Assembly (NCBI GenBank): GCA_965644295.1
Contig: CBFFRP010000295.1
Coordinates: 62,001-126,000, forward strand
Direction: 5' to 3'
DNA length: 64,000 nt
Source: Paraphysomonas bandaiensis
Lineage: Eukaryota > Chrysophyceae
Part shown: in pieces, positions 11,001 through 18,966 of the stretch
Layout: each line of letters opens with the position of its first letter
Numbering within the stretch: the first letter of the stretch is position 1
Position numbers and translations under genes: made by a program
The notes under the pieces: model-generated
The model's database searches: none
What the model was told of the DNA's origin: nothing
The model's input: the letters and a program-made list of their open reading frames with translations, nothing else

Positions 11001-12810
11001 GCACATATATTTCCCCTCCTCGAGCTGGACAATTTAAGTATACTGCTATATCGGCCGAGAAATTTGGACGAACGGAGTCCTCATCCTTTGTCCGAAAACT
11101 TACTCTGGTGATCTTCGCCCTGGCGCATACATCACATAGACACTGTTCTTTGGAAACACGTTTCGAGAGATGTTTTCGTTTCAGTCCAGTCCCAATAATT
11201 AGCATTCTTTTGTGGGCTTCTACCAACGCATGCTTGTTAAAATGACCCGCTCTCCTATGTAACAGCTCCAGTTCATCCTCACCCGTACGGTCACTGAGAT
11301 TTACTTCTGAATCACTGGATGTCGATACGTCTGGAAGCTCCAATAACTGCTGTGTTGGCACAGCAGTCATTCCATTCTTCATAGGTCCCTCCAACACCAG
11401 CTCATCCGTATTTCTGTCATATATCTGTATACCATACCATACAGTAAATCGATATCCCATATCGTTCAACTTCCGTCCAGAACAAAGACACCGATTTATC
11501 TGACTTGATACCTCAATGTTCTTCCATGCTCCACGGGAACCTACACTCGTGACGCATATCTCTGACCCTTTTTTCGAACCATTAATAACCTTTGATGTGT
11601 GCATATGACTATCAAGTATATTCACATCATTTATCAAAAACATTGATGACGAACAACAGGTATCAATGTATGTATAGTGAATATCCTCATGCACACTACT
11701 GCATATATTCGTCTCATACACATTACATGACAAATGATACTCTTCCTGTTGCTCGATCATATTTGCTTCGTCTTCGTCAGACAAATCCGCTGGCTCTCCA
11801 CGCCTGATGTTTTCAACTGTAAGTAGTCTTTTGTCTGGTTTCCTTCCATCTTGAAACCTCACAGCCTTGCTCTTGCTTTGCGAGTACTTCTTTTTCGATG
11901 CTGGACAATCGATGGCAAGATGTTCCTTTGACTTACAATTTCTGCACCCAGTATATTCGGCACTTCCAGGTCGCTGCCCTGTAATCTCTGTATCCTTCTT
12001 CATCGGCTTCTTCTTACCGTTGTTCTTCTTACGATGATCCCTCTCTCTGCGATATCGTTTCTTACTGTCTATCAGGTTCAGCTCCTCCACTCTTTTACGC
12101 TTCTTCTCCAACGCTTCCTTCCCAGCCATAGTATCATCATAGCCTTCTATCTTACGTGATACAGTTACATAATTAACATCATCATCCATCAAGTATAATC
12201 CAACTCTCAGTTGAGCATACTCTTCATTGAGCAAGCCTTCTCGTAGTCGACTTGTTTTTGATACCTCCGAGATATCCTGCTGCTGCTCCTGTAGTTCCTT
12301 CAGCAGTAGTTCGAACCGTAGTACGTAGTCCTTCGCCGTCTCCTCCGGACGCATACGGAAAGAACCATATTGAGTTAAGAGGTCACTGATCCTATTTTGC
12401 TTCCCTCCAGCAAAACACTTCTTCAACTCATCAATCATTACATGTGTTTTGAACCTGTTTACACCACTCCCTTCTGCCTTGAACGCTTTGTGGGTAAGAT
12501 GGAATTTACGCAGCGCTTTCGGGGAATGCTGCACCGCATCCCTGCAGTAAGAATAAGCTATGGCGTTCGCCTTCCAATACCTCTTCACAGCCTGTCTGTA
12601 CGCCTTCTCCTCCATCAACGTAAGTGGCTGCTCCCCGAAGTCGCTCTCCTTAGGTGGCAGTTCCACCGCTACCTCGCTTTGTTCCTTCCTCATAAGGAAT
12701 GTCTCGAAGTCCTCAATCCATTGTTCAACGTTAGTCTCGTTGAACTGAGGAACTACTCCTCTATCCTCCTTCTCTCCTCCTCGCTCGCTACCATGTTGGG
12801 AAATGCTCAT
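8098..12810 (-). CDS. Copia gag-pol polyprotein
   Basis: Single frame of 1570 codons. Order: Gag (VEQWIEDFETFL near the start), zinc knuckle CRNCKSKEHLAIDC (C-x2-C-x4-H-x4-C), aspartic protease with the site IDTCCSSS (11656-11664 codes D-T-C), GAG-pre-integrase HRRAGHFN with a CLCDVC pair, integrase core (Asp in FSADIAVY, Asp in YHADGAGEL, Glu in NAIEERKFRT), reverse transcriptase LDVSSAFCYADL with IYVDDIIIAS, and RNase H (SDSDWAGD, SSMESEYMA, DIFTKAL). The start ATG (12808-12810) lies inside the 5' LTR, 17 bases from its inner end, and the frame runs through the primer-binding site. The next Met is about 40 codons in, inside the Gag domain, so the LTR start is the likely one. The protein supplies particle assembly, reverse transcription and integration. 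The third protease residue is Cys where Gly is usual. Confidence 0.95.
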   Translation of the reverse strand: MSISQHGSERGGEKEDRGVVPQFNETNVEQWIEDFETFLMRKEQSEVAVELPPKESDFGEQPLTLMEEKAYRQAVKRYWKANAIAYSYCRDAVQHSPKALRKFHLTHKAFKAEGSGVNRFKTHVMIDELKKCFAGGKQNRISDLLTQYGSFRMRPEETAKDYVLRFELLLKELQEQQQDISEVSKTSRLREGLLNEEYAQLRVGLYLMDDDVNYVTVSRKIEGYDDTMAGKEALEKKRKRVEELNLIDSKKRYRRERDHRKKNNGKKKPMKKDTEITGQRPGSAEYTGCRNCKSKEHLAIDCPASKKKYSQSKSKAVRFQDGRKPDKRLLTVENIRRGEPADLSDEDEANMIEQQEEYHLSCNVYETNICSSVHEDIHYTYIDTCCSSSMFLINDVNILDSHMHTSKVINGSKKGSEICVTSVGSRGAWKNIEVSSQINRCLCSGRKLNDMGYRFTVWYGIQIYDRNTDELVLEGPMKNGMTAVPTQQLLELPDVSTSSDSEVNLSDRTGEDELELLHRRAGHFNKHALVEAHKRMLIIGTGLKRKHLSKRVSKEQCLCDVCARAKITRVSFRTKDEDSVRPNFSADIAVYLNCPARGGEIYVLKLTHHASRMFWSEGLVHRTGSSVLQVFKKIFEGDVKRYKLEMHHYHADGAGELICDELRQYLRSQGCYQHTWSSTDSPEMNAIEERKFRTCGEMTLAMLIQSGLPSQFWLDAYMAARYILIRLPTKTAKGYMSPLEFLTGEAPNLKYLRVWGCRAYVLTTKADRRKDWDDKALIGYLIGYSDEKVGYDVYLPATDRVVTSVHVLTDESIPSRSESYFAEIDALRVKEAERPKIVSDYAGLEGTYHIDDEDGLLYKTTRVVERKGVIVAYRSLVTAGRKHIEHRVPIHVEDVVRMTAETPGNTGYIGKGDALSTMPARVLDQGRPGGLQESPDPTCQETAVRLQTSEDYESGVVSGAPPTTHDVRAQDEQGTGSYIPRRPIELDGDGRVRRKRLQRRLANASVLGEINMVEVPDAHNIDLNHAETEDIKIPNSYAEAERSPQYQQWRKARMVEKTSLLKRRVLKIVKIPSGVKLVRAKYVHTVKRDILGNIVKYKARLVALGNLQEKKEEEPSTFAPVVKGITIRLVLAIAFMLQMHVHQLDVSSAFCYADLEDDVYMAPPPDEELLAGWCFQLIKALYGLRSSPRQWNKHIDKFIKSLHFTPCILDTCLYMRWSNGKLHLLLIYVDDIIIASADLTYLESVKRRFCETFEMHDLGVCKRFLNIRITRGENWYMLDQSEYAKNIIKKFSSVMGKSSKNKEAPLPTNVQDLLAEERELTEEQKQWVDSFPYRQIIGAVLYLAMHTRPDLAYAVGLLSRFSSCPTYASCKLAIHLLKYLRGTIDEGIRFSGSEFDLHVFSDSDWAGDRLTRRSTTGYIVFLCAGALAWQSKLQTTVATSSMESEYMAEYAAMQELVWLRGVFKELGLLVAKPTPFFMDSKSAKDLSENPVYHKRSKHIDIKYHWVREHVNGKFPTAKLIHVSTDDMAADIFTKALSTKLFSRHEKTITGVKRSVSTRVEEQQKKRPRRG
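12782..12793 (-). other. Putative tRNA primer-binding site
   Basis: TGGTAGCGAGCG begins at the base after the 5' LTR on the element strand. Copia elements commonly have TGGTATCAGAGC here, complementary to initiator tRNA-Met; the first five bases agree and the rest differ, so the priming tRNA is undetermined. Confidence 0.6.
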
Positions 12811-13086
12811 TTTACTTAGATCAAAGAGAGATTAAGTTGTTAGACTAGATAGATTTATTAATATCGTTTACACAAATTGTGTTAAACAACACAAGCTCGT
12901 TTTGTGCCATGCATAAATCACTACTTCTGTAGACCTTTCGCTACTAAACATATCTTGAAAGAGCAAACTATTTCAGTTTTCTCAATATCATAACAGCATC
13001 TACACATCACCATACTTCACTGTATTCTCGTACATTGTCTTCAAGTACCACATTGAATATACTAGGATACAGTCCATATTCTAATA
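12794..13086 (-). repeat. 5' LTR of the copia element
   Basis: 293-bp copy identical by eye to 7631-7923. It contains the element promoter by analogy with the family and the gag-pol start codon at 12808-12810. Confidence 0.95.
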
Positions 13087-13617
13087 GAATCTATATGCGA
13101 AATACGTGGAAATATAACGACGTGAAATTTCTTAAAAGTACTTTAAAAGACCATGATATGTGTACATATACGTATGTGAACTGTATTCCATGCGGTACAC
13201 CGTACACTGCTGCTTGTAGTGTAGTGCACGCATGTGGGACGTAAAATTTGTACAGGTGACGAAGAGAAAGCTAGTTGCTTCGTTTAACAGGCCTTATGCA
13301 CTCGTCCTATGTAACGGCTCCAATATACCAACCTGGATATAATTTAAAGTCCAGAGTTGTAGCTAAAGTAGATTAGTTTATTGGTATCAGCATAATAATT
13401 AACACTTTAAACTTTTAGTAGCACTGCTAGAACAGATATACTCAGCGTGTTGACGAGTAAAGCATACGCCACTTTCACCTCCTAATAGCCCAAATAAATA
13501 ATCAATATTTCAATCAATGAAGCTCCCACATAATAGCAGTTCATAAAGTCGAAACGTTACAGAAGTTCCAACTATATTACCACATCGCAATCTATATTAT
13601 ACTTCCACAACAGTTGC

Positions 13618-14740
13618 CTAGAAAGTCTCGGTGTCCTCAAGATCAATATCCACAACGTCGTCGTCATCATGTTCACTGCCATCTGCCTTCTTCTCAGACC
13701 CTAACCCAAAGATACAGTGTCAGACATGCAGTACATCTCAGAGTTACATACATATCCCATGCTATTTACCTGATTTCAATCCCTGATGCTCATCAGCCTC
13801 GTGCGCAACTGCAGCACTTGCAGCCAAGACACTGTCACTAGAAGATCCAACTGGTGGACCTTTAATAAGTGTGTCCCTGAAGGAGTATAAAGAGAACGAC
13901 CACATACTCATTACGAGCAGCGAAAAAAGGGCGAATGATCCCATCGCCTTGTCTGTGTCTTTGACATCTGTATTCCGTGACAGAGAGATTAAATATTTCA
14001 AAGTATGCAAAGAGTACTGATTTACTGTATTGCATATGTTACGTACCATGACCCTTCGAGCTAGCATGTTCAGAAAAGACAAAGAACACGATCATAAGAA
14101 CGAAAAAAAGTTGAGCCAACATTGCAGAAGCACCGATCAACAAGCCCACGGTGTGCGGTGTTGCGTTACCATGGAACACAACCTTTGCTGATCCACACAT
14201 GACAATAACGAGCAGCGCTGAGGACCATAAAGCAGAGAAGCCAATAGCTTTTACACCGTCATCAGATTTTTGATTATCATCCGCAACAAGTATAGCCACC
14301 AGCACATAAATAATCGAGAAAAACTGCACATAATAATGCAACATTAGTAAAACTCAACGAGTGTAACGAGTAGTCGGCATGTTAAACAATTTCTCATTAT
14401 AACTACTACTAATAGTGTCACGTGTAATATAACATGAAATAACACTCAGGTCAGTATATATACACACACATATATATACACATATATATATACACACATA
14501 TATACATAGAAAGGTGCATATATATACATGTATATAATACGCTGTATCTTACCAGACAAAGAAACCACAGCCGCTTCAGCCAAACAGATGGTTCAATTTT
14601 ACGTAAATCTACAAGTGATTGTCCCTATATATACATAGTCATATATATGATACATACTATGCATCAGTGTGCTCTTATATAGGCATGTATGGGGTATGTT
14701 TCACCTCATTCTGTTCATCGAGTTCCTTGTGTTGCATCAT
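13618..14740 (-). CDS. Four-transmembrane protein with acidic C-terminus
   Basis: Five exons: 14740..14705, 14624..14553, 14323..14047, 13967..13770, 13700..13618 (221 aa). All four introns are GT-AG and in phase. The start MMQHKELDEQ is a true ATG pair. Four hydrophobic segments follow: WFLCLFFSIIYVLVAILV, ALWSSALLVIVMCG, LIGASAMLAQLFFVLMIV and FALFSLLVMSMWSFSLY. The last exon encodes a tail with a DDDD run and several further acidic residues. The topology is tetraspan-like with both ends probably cytosolic. No family-specific motif such as the tetraspanin CCG is seen. Likely an integral membrane protein of unknown role. The exon model is good; function is not assigned. Confidence 0.7.
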
Positions 14741-15117
14741 TATCAATGGTGAAATATATCCTGCTATGTGTGGTATAATATTGCAGGTATAAGTTAAGAA
14801 TATAATGTATGAGATTTATCGTATTGAAGAGGCAGTAGGAACATTACACTGTATATGCATACTGTGTACATACATACATACATGCTTACCCAGGTACATA
14901 CAAGTACAGTATATGCATACATACAGAATATCTGTATACATAAACTGTCCATATGGTTCCAGAATAGAAACACCTGATTTATATGGTTTGAGGATGAACA
15001 ATATTCTAGAATTGTCAATAAAAATTATAATTTATGCGATTTTTATAACGTAAATCTCCTATAGATTAAGTTTTTGTTAGTATGGGTAGACAGACGGATG
15101 CATGTACAGTGTTTGTA

Positions 15118-15205
15118 TAATTGAGACAATAATTATCTGTATTCTAGCCGTAGTTGTATTGCAGTAATATAGAGAATATTCGTTTCACTTTTTTTCCGAA
15201 AAATA
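15118..15205 (-). repeat. Half copy of the palindromic element
   Basis: Matches the right arm of the neighbouring palindrome: TTGAGACAATAATTATCTGT, then a GCCGTAGTTGTATTGCAGTA-type segment, ending near TTCCGAAAAATA. It sits directly beside the full element in the same orientation as that arm. Confidence 0.7.
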
Positions 15206-15236
15206 CATGTAGAAACCTACCTACAGCAGTACATCT

Positions 15237-15488
15237 TATTTTTCGGGAATAAATTGAAGCAGCAATAGTCTATAAAACTTCAGTATAACTACTGATGGAA
15301 TACAGATAATTGTTGTCTCAATATTAGAGGCATCTTGGAACAAAAATATATAAGGGACGTATTAGCATCCTTTGTATATTTTTGTTCAAAGATGCCTCTA
15401 ATATTGAGTCAACAATTATCTGTATTCCAGCCGTAGTTGTATCATAGTTATATAAAGTATTTTTGCTTCAATATATTCCCGAAAAATT
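15237..15488. repeat. 250-bp palindromic (foldback, MITE-like) element
   Basis: The left arm starts TATTTTTCGGGAATAAATTG and the right arm ends with its complement CAATATATTCCCGAAAAATT. Interior segments also pair: ACAGATAATTGTTGTCTCAA on the left with its complement near 15408-15427. The centre is near 15360. The whole could fold into one long hairpin. With two half copies in the window this is a dispersed family. Confidence 0.85.
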
Positions 15489-15639
15489 AGATGCATACGG
15501 ATACTACCTACCTACCTACCTACCTACCTACAGTACATACATACATACATGCCCTAGGACTAGTGCTTCATATGTGATATCATTGTACTATATTAAGATA
15601 CTCTTCTCCAACCCGCACAGGACAACATTAAGATCAAAG

Positions 15640-16566
15640 ATGAGTGCTGTTACAGAGGTATATGACTTATACCCATATCATAACAAACAATCTAACTCAT
15701 ATATATATCATCTTATATTACAGGCAAGCAAATGGTCAGATACAGCTAGATATTACCGTATATTAAACGAGAAGCTTCCAATTGTATATCATTTTAATTA
15801 TATTGCAAGTGAATTACTTATACAAGAAAACATTCTTACAGTCAATAATAGATACATATTTCTAGATGTATGTGCAGGACCTGCTACATATACACTTGCT
15901 GTGATGAAGCATTTATCTTCTGAACAATTACATTCTATTGATTTCATTGTATCTGATTTTTCTCAAGGTATGGTGGATGAAGCAAAGAAAGCTGTTGAAG
16001 AATATCATCCTGGAAATATAAATATAAACTTTCAACTGATAGATGTGCAAAATATACCACTACCCGATTCTTCTGTTGATATTGTTGGACATATGTTTGG
16101 GTATTTTGTACCTGATAGAAAAAAAGCATTCACTGAAGTGTGTCGTGTGTGCAAACCTGGCGGAAGAGCTGTTATAGGCGTGTGGAAATACGCATGCATG
16201 GCTCCACTTCTCAATGACTTTTTGGTACATCTTGGCAAGGAGCCAAATGCCAATGCAATTGCGGTGGCACACTCTTGTGCGGATGGTGATGCATTGCGAA
16301 TTGAGTTGCTAGGATATGGGTATAGTAACGTAACTGTTCATGAGAGTGAGCGTATCTTCGAACTGGGTTTTGATGACCATGACGTGTTGATGGGGCTTTT
16401 CACCAACCCAATGATTATTCATGAGTTAGATGGCTTGGATCCAAACTATTTATTCGAGGAGTGGAGCAAATTTATGCACTCACCAGATCAGAAATTTCCC
16501 GTTGATTTGGAGAAAAAAATACTTTTTGTAAAGTATATTGCTAACATTGTGATTTGCATGAAATAA
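15640..16566 (+). CDS. Class I SAM-dependent methyltransferase (UbiE/Methyltransf_11-like)
   Basis: Start ATG 15640 (MSAVTE). A 66-nt segment 15658-15723 begins GTATATGA and ends TATATTACAG. It is in frame and has no stop, but it has intron composition and borders, so the mature protein is probably 286 aa. Motif I is FLDVCAGPATYTLAVM, motif II is the acidic end of IDFIVSDFS, and the post-motif region reads DVQNIPLPDSSVDIVGHMFG. CKPGGRAVIGVW is the usual motif III loop. The order and spacing fit small-molecule methyltransferases of the UbiE type, but the substrate cannot be read. The body is a single exon with no damage. The frame extends upstream to 15463 only through a repeat tract, so that extension is rejected. 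Confidence 0.85.
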   Translation: MSAVTEVYDLYPYHNKQSNSYIYHLILQASKWSDTARYYRILNEKLPIVYHFNYIASELLIQENILTVNNRYIFLDVCAGPATYTLAVMKHLSSEQLHSIDFIVSDFSQGMVDEAKKAVEEYHPGNININFQLIDVQNIPLPDSSVDIVGHMFGYFVPDRKKAFTEVCRVCKPGGRAVIGVWKYACMAPLLNDFLVHLGKEPNANAIAVAHSCADGDALRIELLGYGYSNVTVHESERIFELGFDDHDVLMGLFTNPMIIHELDGLDPNYLFEEWSKFMHSPDQKFPVDLEKKILFVKYIANIVICMK

Positions 16567-16915
16567 GCCATATTCTAGTACACGTGGTACTATAGTAGCA
16601 TCTTGTTTGTTGTGGTGGAGCATTTTCCACCACACAGATGTTCTGAACCTCTGCATACCTATTGCATTAAGTATTCATAATATATATATTTATTATTTAA
16701 TAAAACCATCATTTACATAATAACGTAACATTTAAAAATATTATTGAGAAATCAATTTGTTAGTATTAGTTACTGAGGAAACCACCACGCTTATCACTCC
16801 TGTCCTCCTTGGATGAAATGATAAAGAATATTTGGGTCATAACCGATTTGTAATTACCAAAATGATAGTTTCTTTAGGGCGTAGTGTATTGTCACCACGA
16901 AATAAGTAATAAGTG

Positions 16916-17720
16916 TTGTATATCAGGGATAGGGAACAATATACTGCAATACTATTGTTAGATAGCGTTCCATCAATAGTATTGATGGATTTTTTAAACC
17001 GGTCCTACAATACAATTAAATATATTGCAATATATTGTCAATGTATTGCAATATATTAGTATGACTAATCAGTAGGTAAACACATACGTAGACTTCATTT
17101 TTAGTGTTAGTCATTAAGATCACATGATAACCAAATCAACTGCTGCTTATAGCTACTAAAAATCCACCTCGTCTTCATCCTCTGAGCCATCATCGGTGAC
17201 GTCAACATCACCATATTCATCCACAGAATTAATTGAAATATGCTAGTATCCGGCCATAACTGTCGAATAGCTTTCAGAAACAACAGCATATTAAGTAGGA
17301 AGGATTCTTTTGCGCAACACTGATATAATATGTTTAACTGTGCTGAACAGACGTTCCCATGTATTGGAAGTTCCCATACCAGGGCCAGGCAACCGTGGAT
17401 CTGTACTTTTCTTAATTTTTTGAGCTGACTGAAGGTTTTTAATCGCATAGTCAACATCAGCTTCATTATCCTTTGTAATGTTGTAATCAATTTCTCGGTT
17501 ATTTATATCCATTTTGCACCCTACAGTTGAGAATCTTCTCTTATATGACTATCATAATATTGATTGCAATATATTGCAATAGTATTGTGAGCTCTTTTAA
17601 CAGAAACACTATTGCTGGAATATTTGACCAGTACACCAATCAATGTATTTTACAATATATTGCAATATATTGTACAATGTATTGCAATACAATATATTGT
17701 TCCCGATCCCTGTTGTATAT
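16916..17720. mobile_element. Decayed hAT-family DNA transposon with 8-bp target-site duplication
   Basis: The element is 16924-17712 (789 bp). It starts CAGGGATAGGGAACAATATA and ends with the inverted counterpart ATATTGTTCCCGATCCCTG. It is flanked by perfect 8-bp direct repeats TTGTATAT at 16916-16923 and 17713-17720. An 8-bp duplication and CAGGG termini are hallmarks of hAT elements. The sub-terminal regions are packed with copies of TATTGCAATA, which may be transposase-binding motifs. The interior keeps a broken fragment of transposase C-terminus. It is non-autonomous now. Confidence 0.93.
17107..17512 (-). pseudogene. hAT transposase C-terminal (dimerisation) fragment, frameshifted
   Basis: The upstream frame (17512 to about 17291) contains NTWERLFSTVKHIISVLRKR, close to the hAT C-terminal pattern ERxFS...RR. 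It then shifts into the 17490..17107 frame, where LLNMLLFLKAIRQLW continues the domain. No N-terminal zinc finger or catalytic core is present. It lies inside the hAT ends and confirms the element type. Confidence 0.75.
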
Positions 17721-18335
17721 CGCTTGCTACTTCATTTGTTTGAGCTACTCGGGAAGTATCTACATAATACTGCAATATTCTTGGAAGCAGTTTTCATCTT
17801 TCTAAAATAGAGAGGGATACGATAAAGATATCGAGATGTAGTAGTCTAGGTGTCCAGGTGCTATGCACTGCTAAGAATTGCTGAATAAAATCCATCCTAA
17901 TATTCTTCTTTTCTTATTATTAGAAGAAGAAGTGAACAAAGCGGTAGTACCAGTGATATGAAAAAAGTGTGGTGGTTGCTTGTATTCTCTTTTCTAGTTA
18001 GCTCCAGTCATCGACTTCATGAAGGAAACCACTAACTAAAAGTCCTTATGGTCTATAGCATATACCTGCAGTTGAAATGACAAATAAATTATCGCACTAT
18101 GCACCAAGCATATATCAGATATATAGCTACGACACCTACTAGCTACCATACATACAAAACTCTATAAAACAAGCTAGAGATACATCAAACATGCCATTAT
18201 GGATTATGTCCTTATCGTGATTACGTGTCAATACTAGAGTTACTTTACCCTGTCAATGGATTGATAGGAGACTCATGAGACTCATACTACACTATATGAA
18301 TATATACATAAGACACCTTCAAGGACGATAACACA

Positions 18336-18696
18336 CACATACATACATACATACATACATACATACATACATACATACATACATACATACATACATACAT
18401 ACATACATACATACATACATACATACATACATACATACATACATACATACATACATACATACATACATACATACATACATACATACATACATACATACAT
18501 ACATACATACATACATACATACATACATACATACATACATACATACATACATACATACATACATACATACATACATACATACATACATACATACATACAT
18601 ACATACATACATACATACATACATACATACATACATACATACATACATACATACATACATACATACATACATACATACATACATACATACATACAT
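18336..18696. repeat. CATA/TATG tetranucleotide array (about 90 units)
   Basis: Uninterrupted (CATA)n over about 360 bp, ending roughly 270 bp before the DUSP12 start codon. The long Met-Tyr-Val-Cys frames through it are artefacts. Confidence 0.98.
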
Positions 18697-18966
18697 GGTG
18701 CGGGTGTTTCTTGTAGCCTCTACTTATATATATATCGATGATCACCCACATCACACTCATCCAACAGACTCTATCTCTAATTAGGGTAATGTGAGTCTTA
18801 CTGATGTATTAATTCATTCATTTATCATCGTATTTATATAGAAAAAGGTGGATTTATGAATTAATTTCAATATACATACATACATATACATATACATACA
18901 TATCTGTATTAAGAGATCCATTGAAGAGCTTGTTATTGTTATTATTATTATTGTTATATTGTTAGA

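Larger units (their letters stand above)
7626..13091 (-). mobile_element. Complete Ty1/copia LTR retrotransposon with GAATC target-site duplication
   Basis: The element is 7631-13086 (5456 bp). It is flanked by the 5-bp direct repeat GAATC at 7626-7630 and 13087-13091. Two 293-bp LTRs, identical by eye, bracket one 1570-codon gag-pol frame on the minus strand. A primer-binding-site-like TGGTAGCG follows the 5' LTR and a purine tract (GAGTGGGAG) precedes the 3' LTR. The order protease, integrase, reverse transcriptase, RNase H is that of copia elements. Identical LTRs and an unbroken frame indicate a very recent insertion. Confidence 0.97.

Noticed and set aside
15463-15639. Upstream extension of the methyltransferase frame
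   Set aside because: Runs through the end of the palindromic element and a TACC/CATA repeat; the normal start is ATG 15640.
18282-18760. Long Met-Tyr-Val-Cys open frames
   Set aside because: Translation of the CATA tetranucleotide array; no coding signal. The same applies to frames in 34723-35263 and 42919-43820.
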